Assembly (NCBI GenBank): GCA_945487035.1
Contig: CALYTI010000007.1
Location: 24,178 to 88,177 of the forward strand
Length of the DNA stretch: 64,000 bases
Direction: 5' to 3'
Source: an uncultured Bacteroidales bacterium
GTDB lineage: Bacteria; Bacteroidota; Bacteroidia; Bacteroidales; UBA932
Made by a program: the position numbers and the translations under genes. The notes beneath the pieces are model-generated. The model did not search any database. It had not been told where the DNA came from and was given only the letters and a program-made list of their open reading frames with translations. Within the stretch, counting starts at the first letter, position 1, and each line of letters opens with the position of its first letter. Positions 50,656 to 59,098 of the stretch are shown here, in pieces.

Positions 50656-53655
50656 TCAATTATTTGAATATGTTACCTTTGATACTTGAGCTACGCCGTT
50701 ATTTTTTGTTGAATTTGTAAAATTGAAAACAATTCTATAGAACAAATTCTGTTGTGGACTACTTATACTAAATGTAATATCCCCAGCTTCTGTAACAGCA
50801 GTTTTAGTTTCTACTATAGTAGATGCACTAAAATTACTAGTCGTCGAAGTTTCAAGTACAACAGAAGTAATTGAACCATTGGCTATTGCATCAAGAGTAA
50901 TTACAATTGAAGAGATAGCCTCGGAAATAGCAGCGGATGTTGTTATAGAAGCATTTGAAGTTTTTGCAGTACCGGATTTAGATGATTTTGCTCCGCCCTT
51001 GATATAATTCCAGCCATTCCGATTGTTGTTCCAATTAGCTAGGTCAACTGTAAAACCAGCATTAGTTGAAGACCACGTAGAGGTGTAATCCTGAACTGCC
51101 CCACTGTTATAACTAGCGCCAAACAATGCTGTGTAAGTGACGGTTTCTCCACCGGTTGAAGCGGAATCCTTAACCGTAATCTCATAAGTTGTACTTTCAT
51201 CGCCTACGGTGACAGTAACAGTCTGTGTTCCTGCGGTATTCTTATCATAGCCGGAGAATGATGCGGAAGATGTCACATCAACATCATCTTTTCCTCTCCA
51301 ATCCTGAACAACGGTTCCACCAAATACAAATTCATCTCCAACGTTGAATGTAGTGGTCTGGCCAGAAACCTTCAAACCAGCATAAACCTCAGTCTTACCG
51401 TTAAGTGTAACAATATAGTTATTATAGTCAAACTCATAAGTGGTATTAAACTTCTTCAATGTACCACAAACCAAAACTTCATCACCAACTTTAAGGTCGT
51501 CTATTGAAGAGAATTGAGACTTGCCGAGGTCAAGGCCGCTGTATACCATAAGTGTCTTATCTCCAGACTCTATGTTATACGTGATACTACTATAAGTTGA
51601 ACTGAAACTTGTTACCTCAGTAATAACACCCTTTACATGCTTATTCGTCAAATCTCCACCGGCATCAATAGCTGTAATAGCCTCGGCAGCAGTAAACGGT
51701 TTTGCCAAAGAGCCATCATTAGCTACAGCAGCGGTCGTGAATGAAGCTGCGTCGGACTCAGAAGAAGTATAACCAGCTGCTTTTGCAGTAATCACAAGGA
51801 AATATTTGGTTTCTGGTTTAAGAGCATCGATAGTAAAATCAGAGTTGTTGATAGTGACAGAGAATTTCACGGTAGTATTTGTGCCATTGCCGACAAGGTT
51901 TTCATCGGCTACTGAACCCTCATAAAGGTCCCAGGAATATGACTCGGCATACTGAACAGCACTTTCAAGTTCTGCATAAAATCCCTTTGCAGTTTCGTTG
52001 ACAGTTTTGATTACAGGTTTGTCAAGTGTAGGCTGTCCAACTATTACAGAAGTAACTGCTGCTTTAGAATTCTTAAATCCAGAGGCCTTGGCTACTACGG
52101 ATACCTCATAAGTTCCTACAGCGACATCAGTAAATGTTGCCTCCGTCTCCGTCACGTTCTTTATCTGCCCAGCGCAGGTCACGTCGTATGATTCTGCATT
52201 TGCGACAGCATCCCAAGCGACTGTAACAGTGCTACCCTCAGCATCTGCCATGAGAGTTGTAGGTGTAGAAAGGCTAGGTACTAAAGAAGCTTCATTGACA
52301 TAGAGTGTAACGTCTTGTTGACTTCCAGTATAGCAAGCAAAACGAGGACTACTAGTATTATATTGCAGACGTCTTTCTGTGTCACCGACGTTGGTTATTT
52401 TATCTTTCTCTATTGTCCAGAGATATTTATCTGTAGCGCCCTTATCTCCACGATTTACCGTATTTCCAGATGACCAATATAGATACTTGCCGTCTGAATC
52501 AATCATATAATACTGACCAGTAGTTACTCCTGCTTCCAATGTAATGACTTTGACAGGCTCTGAAGTAATATTGATTACTTTGTTCACAGCGGAAACACTC
52601 ACTTTCCCATAATAATTGTTGGTATTGAATTCACCCATAGCTACCGCCTCATTATAAACTATGAGATATTCCGCACCATCTGCAATCTTTGCTGGATCCT
52701 CGACAAGAGTATATGAGGTCGCCTTTGGTTTTTCACTGTAATTCCCTTCACTGATAGTAAGGTTGATTACAGCGATCTGGCTCTGAGGGAAAACTAAATC
52801 CGTTGAAAGTTTGACCTCTTTAGAGAATGTGTAGTTTTCAGTCTCACCAGAGAAAGTAACTGTAGAACCAGAGGCGACTGTGGTAGGATTTACAACAAGC
52901 CATACAGTATTCCCCAAACCATCTGTTCCGCCAAAAGCTGGATTATCTGTCGTGTATTTTGCAACAACAGACTCGTTTTTCGTATTCCACTGGGAAATAC
53001 TTGCTGTAGAGAGATCCACGGCAGCACGACCTGTAAGGGTTGAATTAGGTGCACTAAAAGTGAACGAAGTTACTTTTTCACCATTAAGAGCATCAACACC
53101 TTTGAGGTTAACCTTTACGACTGAGAAGATTCGCTTGAAGAACAAATTATCAATTACGACAGTACCATTATGAGCCATGAAATTACAAGGCTTTGCAACC
53201 AAAACATCGCAAGCCTCATCAATAGTCTGACTGCTTGGAGTCTGCGTCTGCGACAGAGTTATACCAACTGTACCATCTGAATATCCTTTAGCAAAAGCAC
53301 CTGCAGGGCTGAAAGAAAGGAATGAACCTTCTGTCAAGCCAGTAGGTACTTTTCCATCGAAGGATGCAGTCGTTCCAGTTTCAGCTTTATTCGACAATTT
53401 CGCAGTAGGGGCAGATGTTGAGGAAGTTATATCACCGATGAAGATTGCAAGTTCGTCTCCATTAGTCCACTTCGGAGTGTATGTGCCATTCTTATTATTC
53501 TCCACGAAAGATTTCATGGCAGAATTCTCTGCTGTGTTGATGACAAAGTGTAAAGACTTTTCAGTTGCGGCTGGTTTCAATTCATCTTTTGCACAGGAAA
53601 CCAGTGAAAAAGCAGCTATCACTGCTAGAACAGACTTTTTAATAATAGATTTCAT
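50656..53655 (-). CDS. Large multidomain lipoprotein, N-terminal part of a split secreted nuclease
   Basis: This 999-aa protein starts with a lipoprotein signal (FSLVS-C21). It has a fimbrillin-like region (to ~310), a beta domain (~315-455), two fibronectin III-like domains (~460-650, DVAVGTYEVSVVAKA and ALKPETKYFLVITAKA), an OB-fold-like segment (HVKGVITEV ... VGDEVLVCGTL, ~665-760), an Ig-like domain (TVTVGDESTTYEITVKD), and a beta-sandwich to the end. The frame then continues after one TGA into a nuclease. Bacteroidetes often carry such all-in-one surface nucleases. Confidence 0.7.
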   Translation of the reverse strand: MKSIIKKSVLAVIAAFSLVSCAKDELKPAATEKSLHFVINTAENSAMKSFVENNKNGTYTPKWTNGDELAIFIGDITSSTSAPTAKLSNKAETGTTASFDGKVPTGLTEGSFLSFSPAGAFAKGYSDGTVGITLSQTQTPSSQTIDEACDVLVAKPCNFMAHNGTVVIDNLFFKRIFSVVKVNLKGVDALNGEKVTSFTFSAPNSTLTGRAAVDLSTASISQWNTKNESVVAKYTTDNPAFGGTDGLGNTVWLVVNPTTVASGSTVTFSGETENYTFSKEVKLSTDLVFPQSQIAVINLTISEGNYSEKPKATSYTLVEDPAKIADGAEYLIVYNEAVAMGEFNTNNYYGKVSVSAVNKVINITSEPVKVITLEAGVTTGQYYMIDSDGKYLYWSSGNTVNRGDKGATDKYLWTIEKDKITNVGDTERRLQYNTSSPRFACYTGSQQDVTLYVNEASLVPSLSTPTTLMADAEGSTVTVAWDAVANAESYDVTCAGQIKNVTETEATFTDVAVGTYEVSVVAKASGFKNSKAAVTSVIVGQPTLDKPVIKTVNETAKGFYAELESAVQYAESYSWDLYEGSVADENLVGNGTNTTVKFSVTINNSDFTIDALKPETKYFLVITAKAAGYTSSESDAASFTTAAVANDGSLAKPFTAAEAITAIDAGGDLTNKHVKGVITEVTSFSSTYSSITYNIESGDKTLMVYSGLDLGKSQFSSIDDLKVGDEVLVCGTLKKFNTTYEFDYNNYIVTLNGKTEVYAGLKVSGQTTTFNVGDEFVFGGTVVQDWRGKDDVDVTSSASFSGYDKNTAGTQTVTVTVGDESTTYEITVKDSASTGGETVTYTALFGASYNSGAVQDYTSTWSSTNAGFTVDLANWNNNRNGWNYIKGGAKSSKSGTAKTSNASITTSAAISEAISSIVITLDAIANGSITSVVLETSTTSNFSASTIVETKTAVTEAGDITFSISSPQQNLFYRIVFNFTNSTKNNGVAQVSKVTYSNN

Positions 53656-53667
53656 TTCCAGCAGTGT

Positions 53668-53817
53668 TTACAAAGTATACATATAGTCCTCATCTTCATT
53701 GAGGGTTACGCCGGCTTTGTTTGCCTCGCCGTAAGGACTCTCACACATCACCCCTTCGGTGTGCATCTCAAACACCATCATATCCGGTGTTTCGTAAAGT
53801 TTAATTGTTTTGAGCAT
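53668..53817 (-). CDS. 49-aa small protein before the multidomain lipoprotein
   Basis: The frame MLKTIKLYETPDMMVFEMHT continues EGVMCESPYG and ends EDEDYMYTL, stopping 12 bp before the lipoprotein start. The pattern (YETPxMxVFExxxEGVxCxS) recurs in small Bacteroidales peptides encoded before fimbrillin or lipoprotein genes, as I recall them. No signal peptide is visible. The function is unknown; a translated leader or a peptide signal are possible. Confidence 0.6.
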   Translation of the reverse strand: MLKTIKLYETPDMMVFEMHTEGVMCESPYGEANKAGVTLNEDEDYMYTL

Positions 53818-53860
53818 AATAATATTGATAAGTTGATTGTTGTCCGACAGGAACGCAAAG

Positions 53861-53890
53861 CGCGAGGCTACCGCTGCACGGCGCCTCGCG
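53861..53890. terminator. GC-rich hairpin in the 53.8-54.1 kb gap
   Basis: CGCGAGGC (53861-53868) pairs with GCCTCGCG (53883-53890) around a 14-nt loop. It could be a leader structure for the leftward peptide-lipoprotein operon. The rest of the gap to 54088 has a run of eight C (53932-53939) and no gene that I can see. Confidence 0.45.
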
Positions 53891-54088
53891 TAAATATTTG
53901 ATATAGAGTGGTTTTAGATTACCCCCCCCATTAAGAAATCAGTCGGGAAGGAGCAGGTCAAAGGGCGGAAATTCAGGGTCACACCCAGTATGTCATTCTT
54001 AAAGGAATCCATACGACCAAAAACCGGATGCAAAGTTAGCCAATCCTTTACTATTATGCAACCCAAAAGCACCCCTCAAAAGCCCTTC

Positions 54089-54149
54089 CCCGCACAATCT
54101 CTTCCGATTTATCCTTTTTGTAACAATTCTCACCTCCCGGCAACAGGAT
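54089..54149 (-). repeat. 61-bp 3' element, copy 1
   Basis: 60 of 61 bases match copy 2 at 56808-56868. It lies 10 bp beyond the stop of the restriction gene in the same relative orientation. Core: TCTTCCGATTTATCCTTTTT on the plus strand. Confidence 0.8.
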
Positions 54150-54159
54150 GCGTCTCCGT

Positions 54160-55101
54160 TCACCTTCTCGGACCGATAAACCGGTCCCCGTTAAAATGAA
54201 TCATATGGTCCGGGGTATCTGAAAACCACACCTCAGTTTCCCAAGCAATTTCATCAAAGTGCTTCTTGAACTCTCTTGCACTAGGAAACGCGCTGACATA
54301 CACAATACCATAAGGGCAATCCTTGGTGAATTCTTCCAACTCTACCACACGTTTCGGAGACATTGGCCCGTGTGATGTAACTACTTCAATCAGGAATAAC
54401 CACCCACGCTTATCGTCACTTATAACAACATCCGGAAGTTTCGAATGTTCCGTAATCGTAAGTTTGAGAGCCTCTAATTCTGCCTCATTCATAAAAAGAT
54501 TCTTATCCTCCGTATCTCCTATATACAACAACTTTCCCCCAGGAGCAAATCTGGATGCAAACTCCTCAACGACAGCTACCTGAACTTCATTATGGGCGCC
54601 TGGAGACAGATAATACTCCTTTCCCTCGATAACAAGGGGAATCCTATGCATATCACGTTCAGCAGAATACTTATCCCGAAGAAGATTGTAATTCACAGCG
54701 AACTGATTCACACAGCCATCCCAAGCTGAAGTTCCAAAAGAACGAATTACCTCAAGCGCCTCTGGTGTAATGGAATAATGAGCCTTAGGGCTATTCACAG
54801 GCAGGGTTGGATCATCAGGATTATAATTAACAACACCAGCTTGGATAAACTGGTGTAAGACCTGTCTGCGAAAGGTTTCACGAGTATTAGGTGCATATGG
54901 CGTTTGTGACTTATAATTCTCATTGACAAAAGCCATTATCTCTTTAGTGATTCGCTGGCTGGAGCGCGTAGCATTCACCCAAGAGGTATCCTCTTTGACA
55001 TTGCACAATGCCAACAAGGTAAGAGCTGACATTTCATTTTGTTGTTGGACAGGAAGGCCCAAAGCCTTCAAAATCACTTGTGCTTCACCGATTTTGTTCA
55101 T
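54160..55101 (-). CDS. BsuBI/PstI-type restriction endonuclease
   Basis: This 313-aa protein shows the family's features: a winged-helix N-terminal half (ETFRRQVLHQFIQAGVVNYNPDD), AHNEVQVAVVEEFASRFAPGG, and the catalytic PD-(D/E)xK-like core PDVVISDDKRGWLFLIEVVTSHGPMSPKR. Relatives cut CTGCAG. The ATG overlaps the methylase stop by 4 bp, the standard order. The last 49 codons and following 9 bp are repeated at 61465-61621 with three differences. Confidence 0.9.
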   Translation of the reverse strand: MNKIGEAQVILKALGLPVQQQNEMSALTLLALCNVKEDTSWVNATRSSQRITKEIMAFVNENYKSQTPYAPNTRETFRRQVLHQFIQAGVVNYNPDDPTLPVNSPKAHYSITPEALEVIRSFGTSAWDGCVNQFAVNYNLLRDKYSAERDMHRIPLVIEGKEYYLSPGAHNEVQVAVVEEFASRFAPGGKLLYIGDTEDKNLFMNEAELEALKLTITEHSKLPDVVISDDKRGWLFLIEVVTSHGPMSPKRVVELEEFTKDCPYGIVYVSAFPSAREFKKHFDEIAWETEVWFSDTPDHMIHFNGDRFIGPRR

Positions 55102-56669
55102 AGTTGTTTGATGTTAAAATAGTCTAAGACCAAATTGTTGATATAATCAATGGAATAGTTATTCCTTAATATGATTTTTCGTCCTATCTCCTGTATAGTT
55201 TGAATCGGAGGAAGAGGCATCATTCTGAGTTCTGTCGCGCTCACATTAATGTTGCCATTGAATGTTCTGAAATATGCATCAAAAAGATCACTGTCGAAGA
55301 GCGCTGCAAGGCCCATAACCTCATCTCGACGGAGATGAGCTTTAGGTCTGTATACGTAATTCAGCTTATTTTCAAATCCAACATACTCATACTGAGACAT
55401 ATTGCCAAAATATGGAGCGGCAACCAGTCGGCTGCTGTCATCTTTGGAACTGAAACGCCTCAAAAGGACATAATTCTTGTTTGGCAGCAAAACTGACTTG
55501 GTTTCAGGGATATTCTTAATGTATTGACCTTTTCCCTTTTTATTGATGGGATGGTCACAAAGCATTTTCACCACATTGTGAAGCCAATACAAAGGAACCA
55601 CATCCCCACTTTGTTCCTCAACGATGTTAGATGCCGCCCTAAATGCTACTACTGGACCGGTGGATATTTTTATCCCATATTTTTCCATATTGCCGTCCCA
55701 TGAACGGAACAAGTTCAATATCTCCTCATCACGCTTATCTACAGGCAAATAAACAATCTTCCCACTTGAAGACACATCCACGATATTGCTTGCCGGATAC
55801 TCCTTCCGATAAGAATTATCCAAATCACCAACACCTTGGCTGAACGAGACTGTAATGTTTGAAATTTCTCCTGCCGGATGCATCCTCATGATAACCAGCT
55901 CCTGAAGTACATCGTCCTTGGAGAAAGTATCCTTACGCGTATTGAATAAATGAATAAGGTCCAGATGAACATTCCGGAAAAGATAATTGCGGAAAGATTG
56001 AAAATATCGTCCGGATGCGAAACTTCTGGGGGTGATGAATATCATCTGTCCATCCTTCTGCAAAAGTCTGGAACATATTGCCATAAAGAGTGCATATATA
56101 TTTGTCTGGCCATCCACGATGTTGGAACAGGAAACAGTGTGAATATCGTTTTTCGCAAGTTTGAAATAAGGAGGGTTAGATATAATATAGTCATAATTAC
56201 CATATTCGGTCATATTACCGAATATAGTATCGCTTTCATCCAAACTCTCGGAATTATTCAACACGAAATCACTTTCATTCAGTTGACAGTTCAACTGAAC
56301 ACCTTGTTCGCTACCCCATTGCATCAGATAAGCAAGAACGAGTTGGGTATGAGGAATTACACTACTATCTGTTTCGTATAGTGATAAAGATATTGTCTCA
56401 GGGGAGGATTCTTCGATTAGGTGTTCTATAAGAGCACAAGATAGAATAGCCAAACCACATCCAGGGTCGAGAACTGAAACGGTTTTCTTGGTTGATGGTG
56501 TTGCTAATCCGCCCATAAATCGGGCAATGGGCAGCGGTGTAAAAAACTGTCCTTTATGCTTTTTATCTTTCTGAAATGATGCATCTGCATACGCTCTTCC
56601 AAGCCTCTCAGCATAGTGTGATGGCTTCTCTCCTACAATAGGCATGATATGAGCATTTTCAGATGTCAT
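55098..56669 (-). CDS. Adenine-specific DNA methyltransferase (BsuBI/PstI partner)
   Basis: Starting at the ATG 56669 gives 523 aa; a GTG at 56684 is an alternative. Motifs are the AdoMet-binding SVLDPGCGLAILSCALIEHL (about residue 65) and catalytic NPPY in YDYIISNPPYFKLA (about residue 165). It is the Eco57I/PstI-type N6-adenine methylase that protects CTGCAG sites from the overlapping restriction gene. Confidence 0.9.
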   Translation of the reverse strand: MTSENAHIMPIVGEKPSHYAERLGRAYADASFQKDKKHKGQFFTPLPIARFMGGLATPSTKKTVSVLDPGCGLAILSCALIEHLIEESSPETISLSLYETDSSVIPHTQLVLAYLMQWGSEQGVQLNCQLNESDFVLNNSESLDESDTIFGNMTEYGNYDYIISNPPYFKLAKNDIHTVSCSNIVDGQTNIYALFMAICSRLLQKDGQMIFITPRSFASGRYFQSFRNYLFRNVHLDLIHLFNTRKDTFSKDDVLQELVIMRMHPAGEISNITVSFSQGVGDLDNSYRKEYPASNIVDVSSSGKIVYLPVDKRDEEILNLFRSWDGNMEKYGIKISTGPVVAFRAASNIVEEQSGDVVPLYWLHNVVKMLCDHPINKKGKGQYIKNIPETKSVLLPNKNYVLLRRFSSKDDSSRLVAAPYFGNMSQYEYVGFENKLNYVYRPKAHLRRDEVMGLAALFDSDLFDAYFRTFNGNINVSATELRMMPLPPIQTIQEIGRKIILRNNYSIDYINNLVLDYFNIKQL

Positions 56670-56683
56670 AGTTCCAGATTGCA

Positions 56684-56691
56684 CAAATTTA
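56684..56691 (-). promoter_or_regulatory. -7 box for the methyltransferase-restriction operon
   Basis: The minus strand reads TAAATTTG, 14 nt before the ATG at 56669. This box is also kept in the collapsed copy at about 61642-61649. Confidence 0.5.
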
Positions 56692-56707
56692 CAAGAAAAT
56701 CTCGGAA

Positions 56708-56807
56708 CTCACTCTTGACTATGGAAGACAAGGTTCACTTTCTTATCTGGAAAAGTATTTCTGCCAATTCGCAGCAATATTCCGTCCACGTTAGCAGAAT
56801 TTCCTTT
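56708..56807 (+). pseudogene. Fragment of the 58477-58803 gene with an 84-bp deletion
   Basis: 56708-56738 matches 58633-58663, and 56739 onward matches 58748 onward. Exactly 84 bp (28 codons) are lost at a TTCAC found at both deletion ends. The fragment runs into the 61-bp element. It lies between the methylase promoter and the Fic stop. Confidence 0.75.
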
Positions 56808-56868
56808 CCCGCACAATCTCTTCCGATTTATCCTTTTTGTAACAATTGTCACCTCCCGGCAACAGGAT
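56808..56868 (-). repeat. 61-bp 3' element, copy 2
   Basis: Matches copy 1 (54089-54149) with one difference. It begins 3 bp beyond the Fic stop, in the same orientation relative to its gene as copy 1. Confidence 0.8.
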
Positions 56869-56871
56869 ATC

Positions 56872-58347
56872 CTAAAAGCGAAGTATATAATCCTCTCCCT
56901 CCTTAAAAGCATTGCATCTCTCCAGATAGTCCCTAGTAGCATCAAAATCATCTCCTGTTATATTGGAGCTGAACTCACGTACTCTGGAAATTGCCCTTAT
57001 GAATACAGTTGGATCGGAGCGTCTTGTCAAACGCCTTAGGGAATTGAGATAATCATCACGGAACACTGTTGGAATGATAATCTTCGACTGGTCTGCACTG
57101 ACAAGCTCAGAGTTCATCATAATGCGTGAAATACGTCCGTTTCCATCATTGAATGGATGGACTTCACTAACCATAAACAGCATAAACAACGCTTTCGCAA
57201 AAGGAGATTCAAGGGCTTGGTAGTATTCATAGCCTTTTATGAGAGTGCCTTGCACAAGGGTGTAATCTACAAAATGGCTATCTCCAGCACGGTTGTTCTT
57301 CATTTTGAACATTCCCGGATCGCGGTCAGGCCTTGCCGCCATCAAAACGCGATGTCTCTCCTGCAGAATTTCGATAAACTCGGCAGCGGAACGGGGAGTG
57401 CGGCGCATCTCCCGTCTGCTGGAGACAATCTGGAATGTGCCGAGGATATCGTGAGAGTCGGCATTCCTTGTTGGCATGGGCTGCCCTGTCTCAATAATAG
57501 TCCTCGCCTCTTCTATCTCGAACTCTGTACCTTCGATATAGTTGGAGAAGTAGCTCTCGAAAAACGCGAAATTTCGAAATTCGGACTTTGTCAGGTTTTG
57601 CTCATCAATATTGGCAAAGATATCGTTGCGAAGTGCCTCATACAACACTTCGAACAGTTTGACTCTGTCTGAATCGTATGGCTGTCCCTCAATACGGGCT
57701 ATGGCTCCGGAAAATGTAAGAATGCTTGAAGGCTTGGTTGAAAGTAGGGCACCAATAATCCTATTGAGAATTTCAAATTCCTGCTCCATACCGAGGGTTG
57801 TTGAAATTGTCCTGCATTTATCCCGGAATTTGTTCAGTCCGGACTCGCCATTGACCTTAAGCATTTTCTCAAGATGTTGCTCCACTACCTCACGAGACAG
57901 GCATTTTGAGGACGAACCGTTTCTGGCGCGACCTATCTGCAAATTCTCCAGAATACGACGCTCGTTGCTTGAGACATACAGATTCTCGATAAATGGCATA
58001 TCGCTATCTGTTCCCGCTGGGCCCTTTATCAAATGAACTGTAATGCCTGGAAGAAAGATATTCTTGGAGTAAGAGTATGTAAGAAAAAAATCACCTTCGT
58101 CAGTTGGTTTAAACTCAAAAGCGGAACGATGGCTGATAACGGCATTGGGATACAACTGTCCAAGTATGTAGAAAAGGTTCCTCCTGACAATAGCAGAAGG
58201 CTCGTCCATCATATTTGTGGTGTATATCTTGGGAGCAATTTTGCGAAGTTCTCCCCTTCTAATCATTTCTGTCTTCTTTGCGGTCTCCGATTTGTCGGAG
58301 GTAGCCATGATAATCTCATGGACATTCATCATCGTATTCTTTGCCAT
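56872..58347 (-). CDS. Fic protein with N-terminal antitoxin-like winged helix
   Basis: Starting at 58347 gives 491 aa. Residues ~1-150 resemble the AbiEi/'transcriptional regulator' winged helix (KTEMIRRGELRKIAPKIYTTN, AVISHRSAFEF). The Fic domain has the complete catalytic loop HPFNDGNGRISR (about residue 385) for AMP transfer. An upstream inhibitory helix carries SNYIEG (S/TxxxEG). It probably modifies a target protein and is self-inhibited. Two direct repeats overlap its promoter, so autoregulation is likely. Confidence 0.85.
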   Translation of the reverse strand: MAKNTMMNVHEIIMATSDKSETAKKTEMIRRGELRKIAPKIYTTNMMDEPSAIVRRNLFYILGQLYPNAVISHRSAFEFKPTDEGDFFLTYSYSKNIFLPGITVHLIKGPAGTDSDMPFIENLYVSSNERRILENLQIGRARNGSSSKCLSREVVEQHLEKMLKVNGESGLNKFRDKCRTISTTLGMEQEFEILNRIIGALLSTKPSSILTFSGAIARIEGQPYDSDRVKLFEVLYEALRNDIFANIDEQNLTKSEFRNFAFFESYFSNYIEGTEFEIEEARTIIETGQPMPTRNADSHDILGTFQIVSSRREMRRTPRSAAEFIEILQERHRVLMAARPDRDPGMFKMKNNRAGDSHFVDYTLVQGTLIKGYEYYQALESPFAKALFMLFMVSEVHPFNDGNGRISRIMMNSELVSADQSKIIIPTVFRDDYLNSLRRLTRRSDPTVFIRAISRVREFSSNITGDDFDATRDYLERCNAFKEGEDYILRF

Positions 58348-58375
58348 TTTTTCCAATAAGAAATTGATTTCAATG

Positions 58376-58433
58376 CAAAAATAGCAATTTTGTAGATTAA
58401 GAAGGCTCTATTCGGGTAATTTTGTCGATTAAG
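58376..58433 (-). promoter_or_regulatory. Fic promoter and putative operator repeats
   Basis: The minus strand has TATTTTTG (58376-58383) as a -7 box. The 16-mer AATTTTGTAGATTAAG (58386-58401) is repeated with one change at 58418-58433, spaced 32 bp (three helical turns). The same arrangement survives at 61736-61811. Confidence 0.55.
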
Positions 58434-58450
58434 CCGATTCCGGTGGGGAC

Positions 58451-58557
58451 AATATCGGGAGTGAGATTGGGCGAAATTGAATACAGTGAATCGCGAAAGG
58501 TGGGCATCTTTGTCCTTGGCGGAACAGATGGCTAATATCGGGAGTGAAGTTGGGCGA
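58451..58557 (+). repeat. 25-bp direct repeat at the start of the small helical gene
   Basis: 58451-58475 and 58533-58557 match at 23 of 25 positions. The second copy encodes NIGSEVGR in the gene at 58477; the first would encode NIGSEIGR then a stop. The start of the gene has therefore been partly duplicated. Confidence 0.65.
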
Positions 58558-58803
58558 AGTGCAAAATGGCTCACAAAAAACAAACCCGATTTGGCAGAAG
58601 GTGCATTCCACAGGGCAACAGAACTGATGGACCTCACTCTTGACTATGGAAGACAAGGTTCACCAGGAAGGGATGCCCTGTTGAAAGAACTGGGTATGGC
58701 TCGGCTATATTATACAGAGTCTTACCAGCGTGGGGACCAGGATTCACTTTCTTATCTGGAAAAGTATTTCTGCCAATTCGCAGCAATATTCCGTCCCCAT
58801 TAG
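58477..58803 (+). CDS. Small helical protein with LAEQMANIGSEVGR motif
   Basis: This 108-aa protein reads SLAEQMANIGSEVGRSAKWL near the start, then helical KELGMARLYYTES and EKYFCQFAAIFR. I recognise the motif from a widespread family of ~80-100 aa proteins of unknown function, but cannot name a role. Its C-terminal part occurs again, with an 84-bp deletion, at 56708-56807. The ATG lies between two copies of a 25-bp repeat, so the N-terminus may be altered. Confidence 0.5.
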   Translation: MNTVNRERWASLSLAEQMANIGSEVGRSAKWLTKNKPDLAEGAFHRATELMDLTLDYGRQGSPGRDALLKELGMARLYYTESYQRGDQDSLSYLEKYFCQFAAIFRPH

Positions 58804-58955
58804 CAGAATTCCCTTTCCCGCACAGCTGCGAAAAAATCCGGAAGCATTGACCTGCCTGCTATGAAATCCGTGCGCAAAAAGGTAGGTGTTTGCTCACCGA
58901 CAACTTTTGTCCGAAATAAGTTTACTCCGGACGCAACCGATGAAACACTACCCTG

Positions 58956-59023
58956 AAGCCGACAAAACGAAAACCGCCTGTTTCAACTTAAAAAATCTCA
59001 ACATTTTGAGATTCTATACAAAA
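58956..59023 (+). repeat. Island 3 direct repeat, copy 1
   Basis: About 75% identical to 63150-63217, with a conserved end CTCAACATTTTGAGATTC. The two copies flank the 4.1-kb DUF4143-DUF2442 block in the same orientation. The rest of the 58804-59098 gap shows no gene. Confidence 0.65.
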
Positions 59024-59037
59024 TTCCAAAAATAAAT

Positions 59038-59068
59038 TTTGAGATTCCGTCAAAACAGCCTAATTTTG
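59038..59068 (+). promoter_or_regulatory. Promoter for the first DUF4143 ATPase
   Basis: TTTG (59038-59041), 19 nt, TAATTTTG (59061-59068). The -33 lies inside ATTTTGAGATTCCGTCAAA, a sequence also found at 63198, so it may be an operator. Confidence 0.65.
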
Positions 59069-59098
59069 CCTCCGTATAATGATTAAATTGTGAGGAGA

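Noticed and set aside
53932..53939. Poly-C tracts at 53932 and 61452 as phase-variation switches
   Set aside because: Neither run lies within a gene or between a promoter's boxes as far as I can see.
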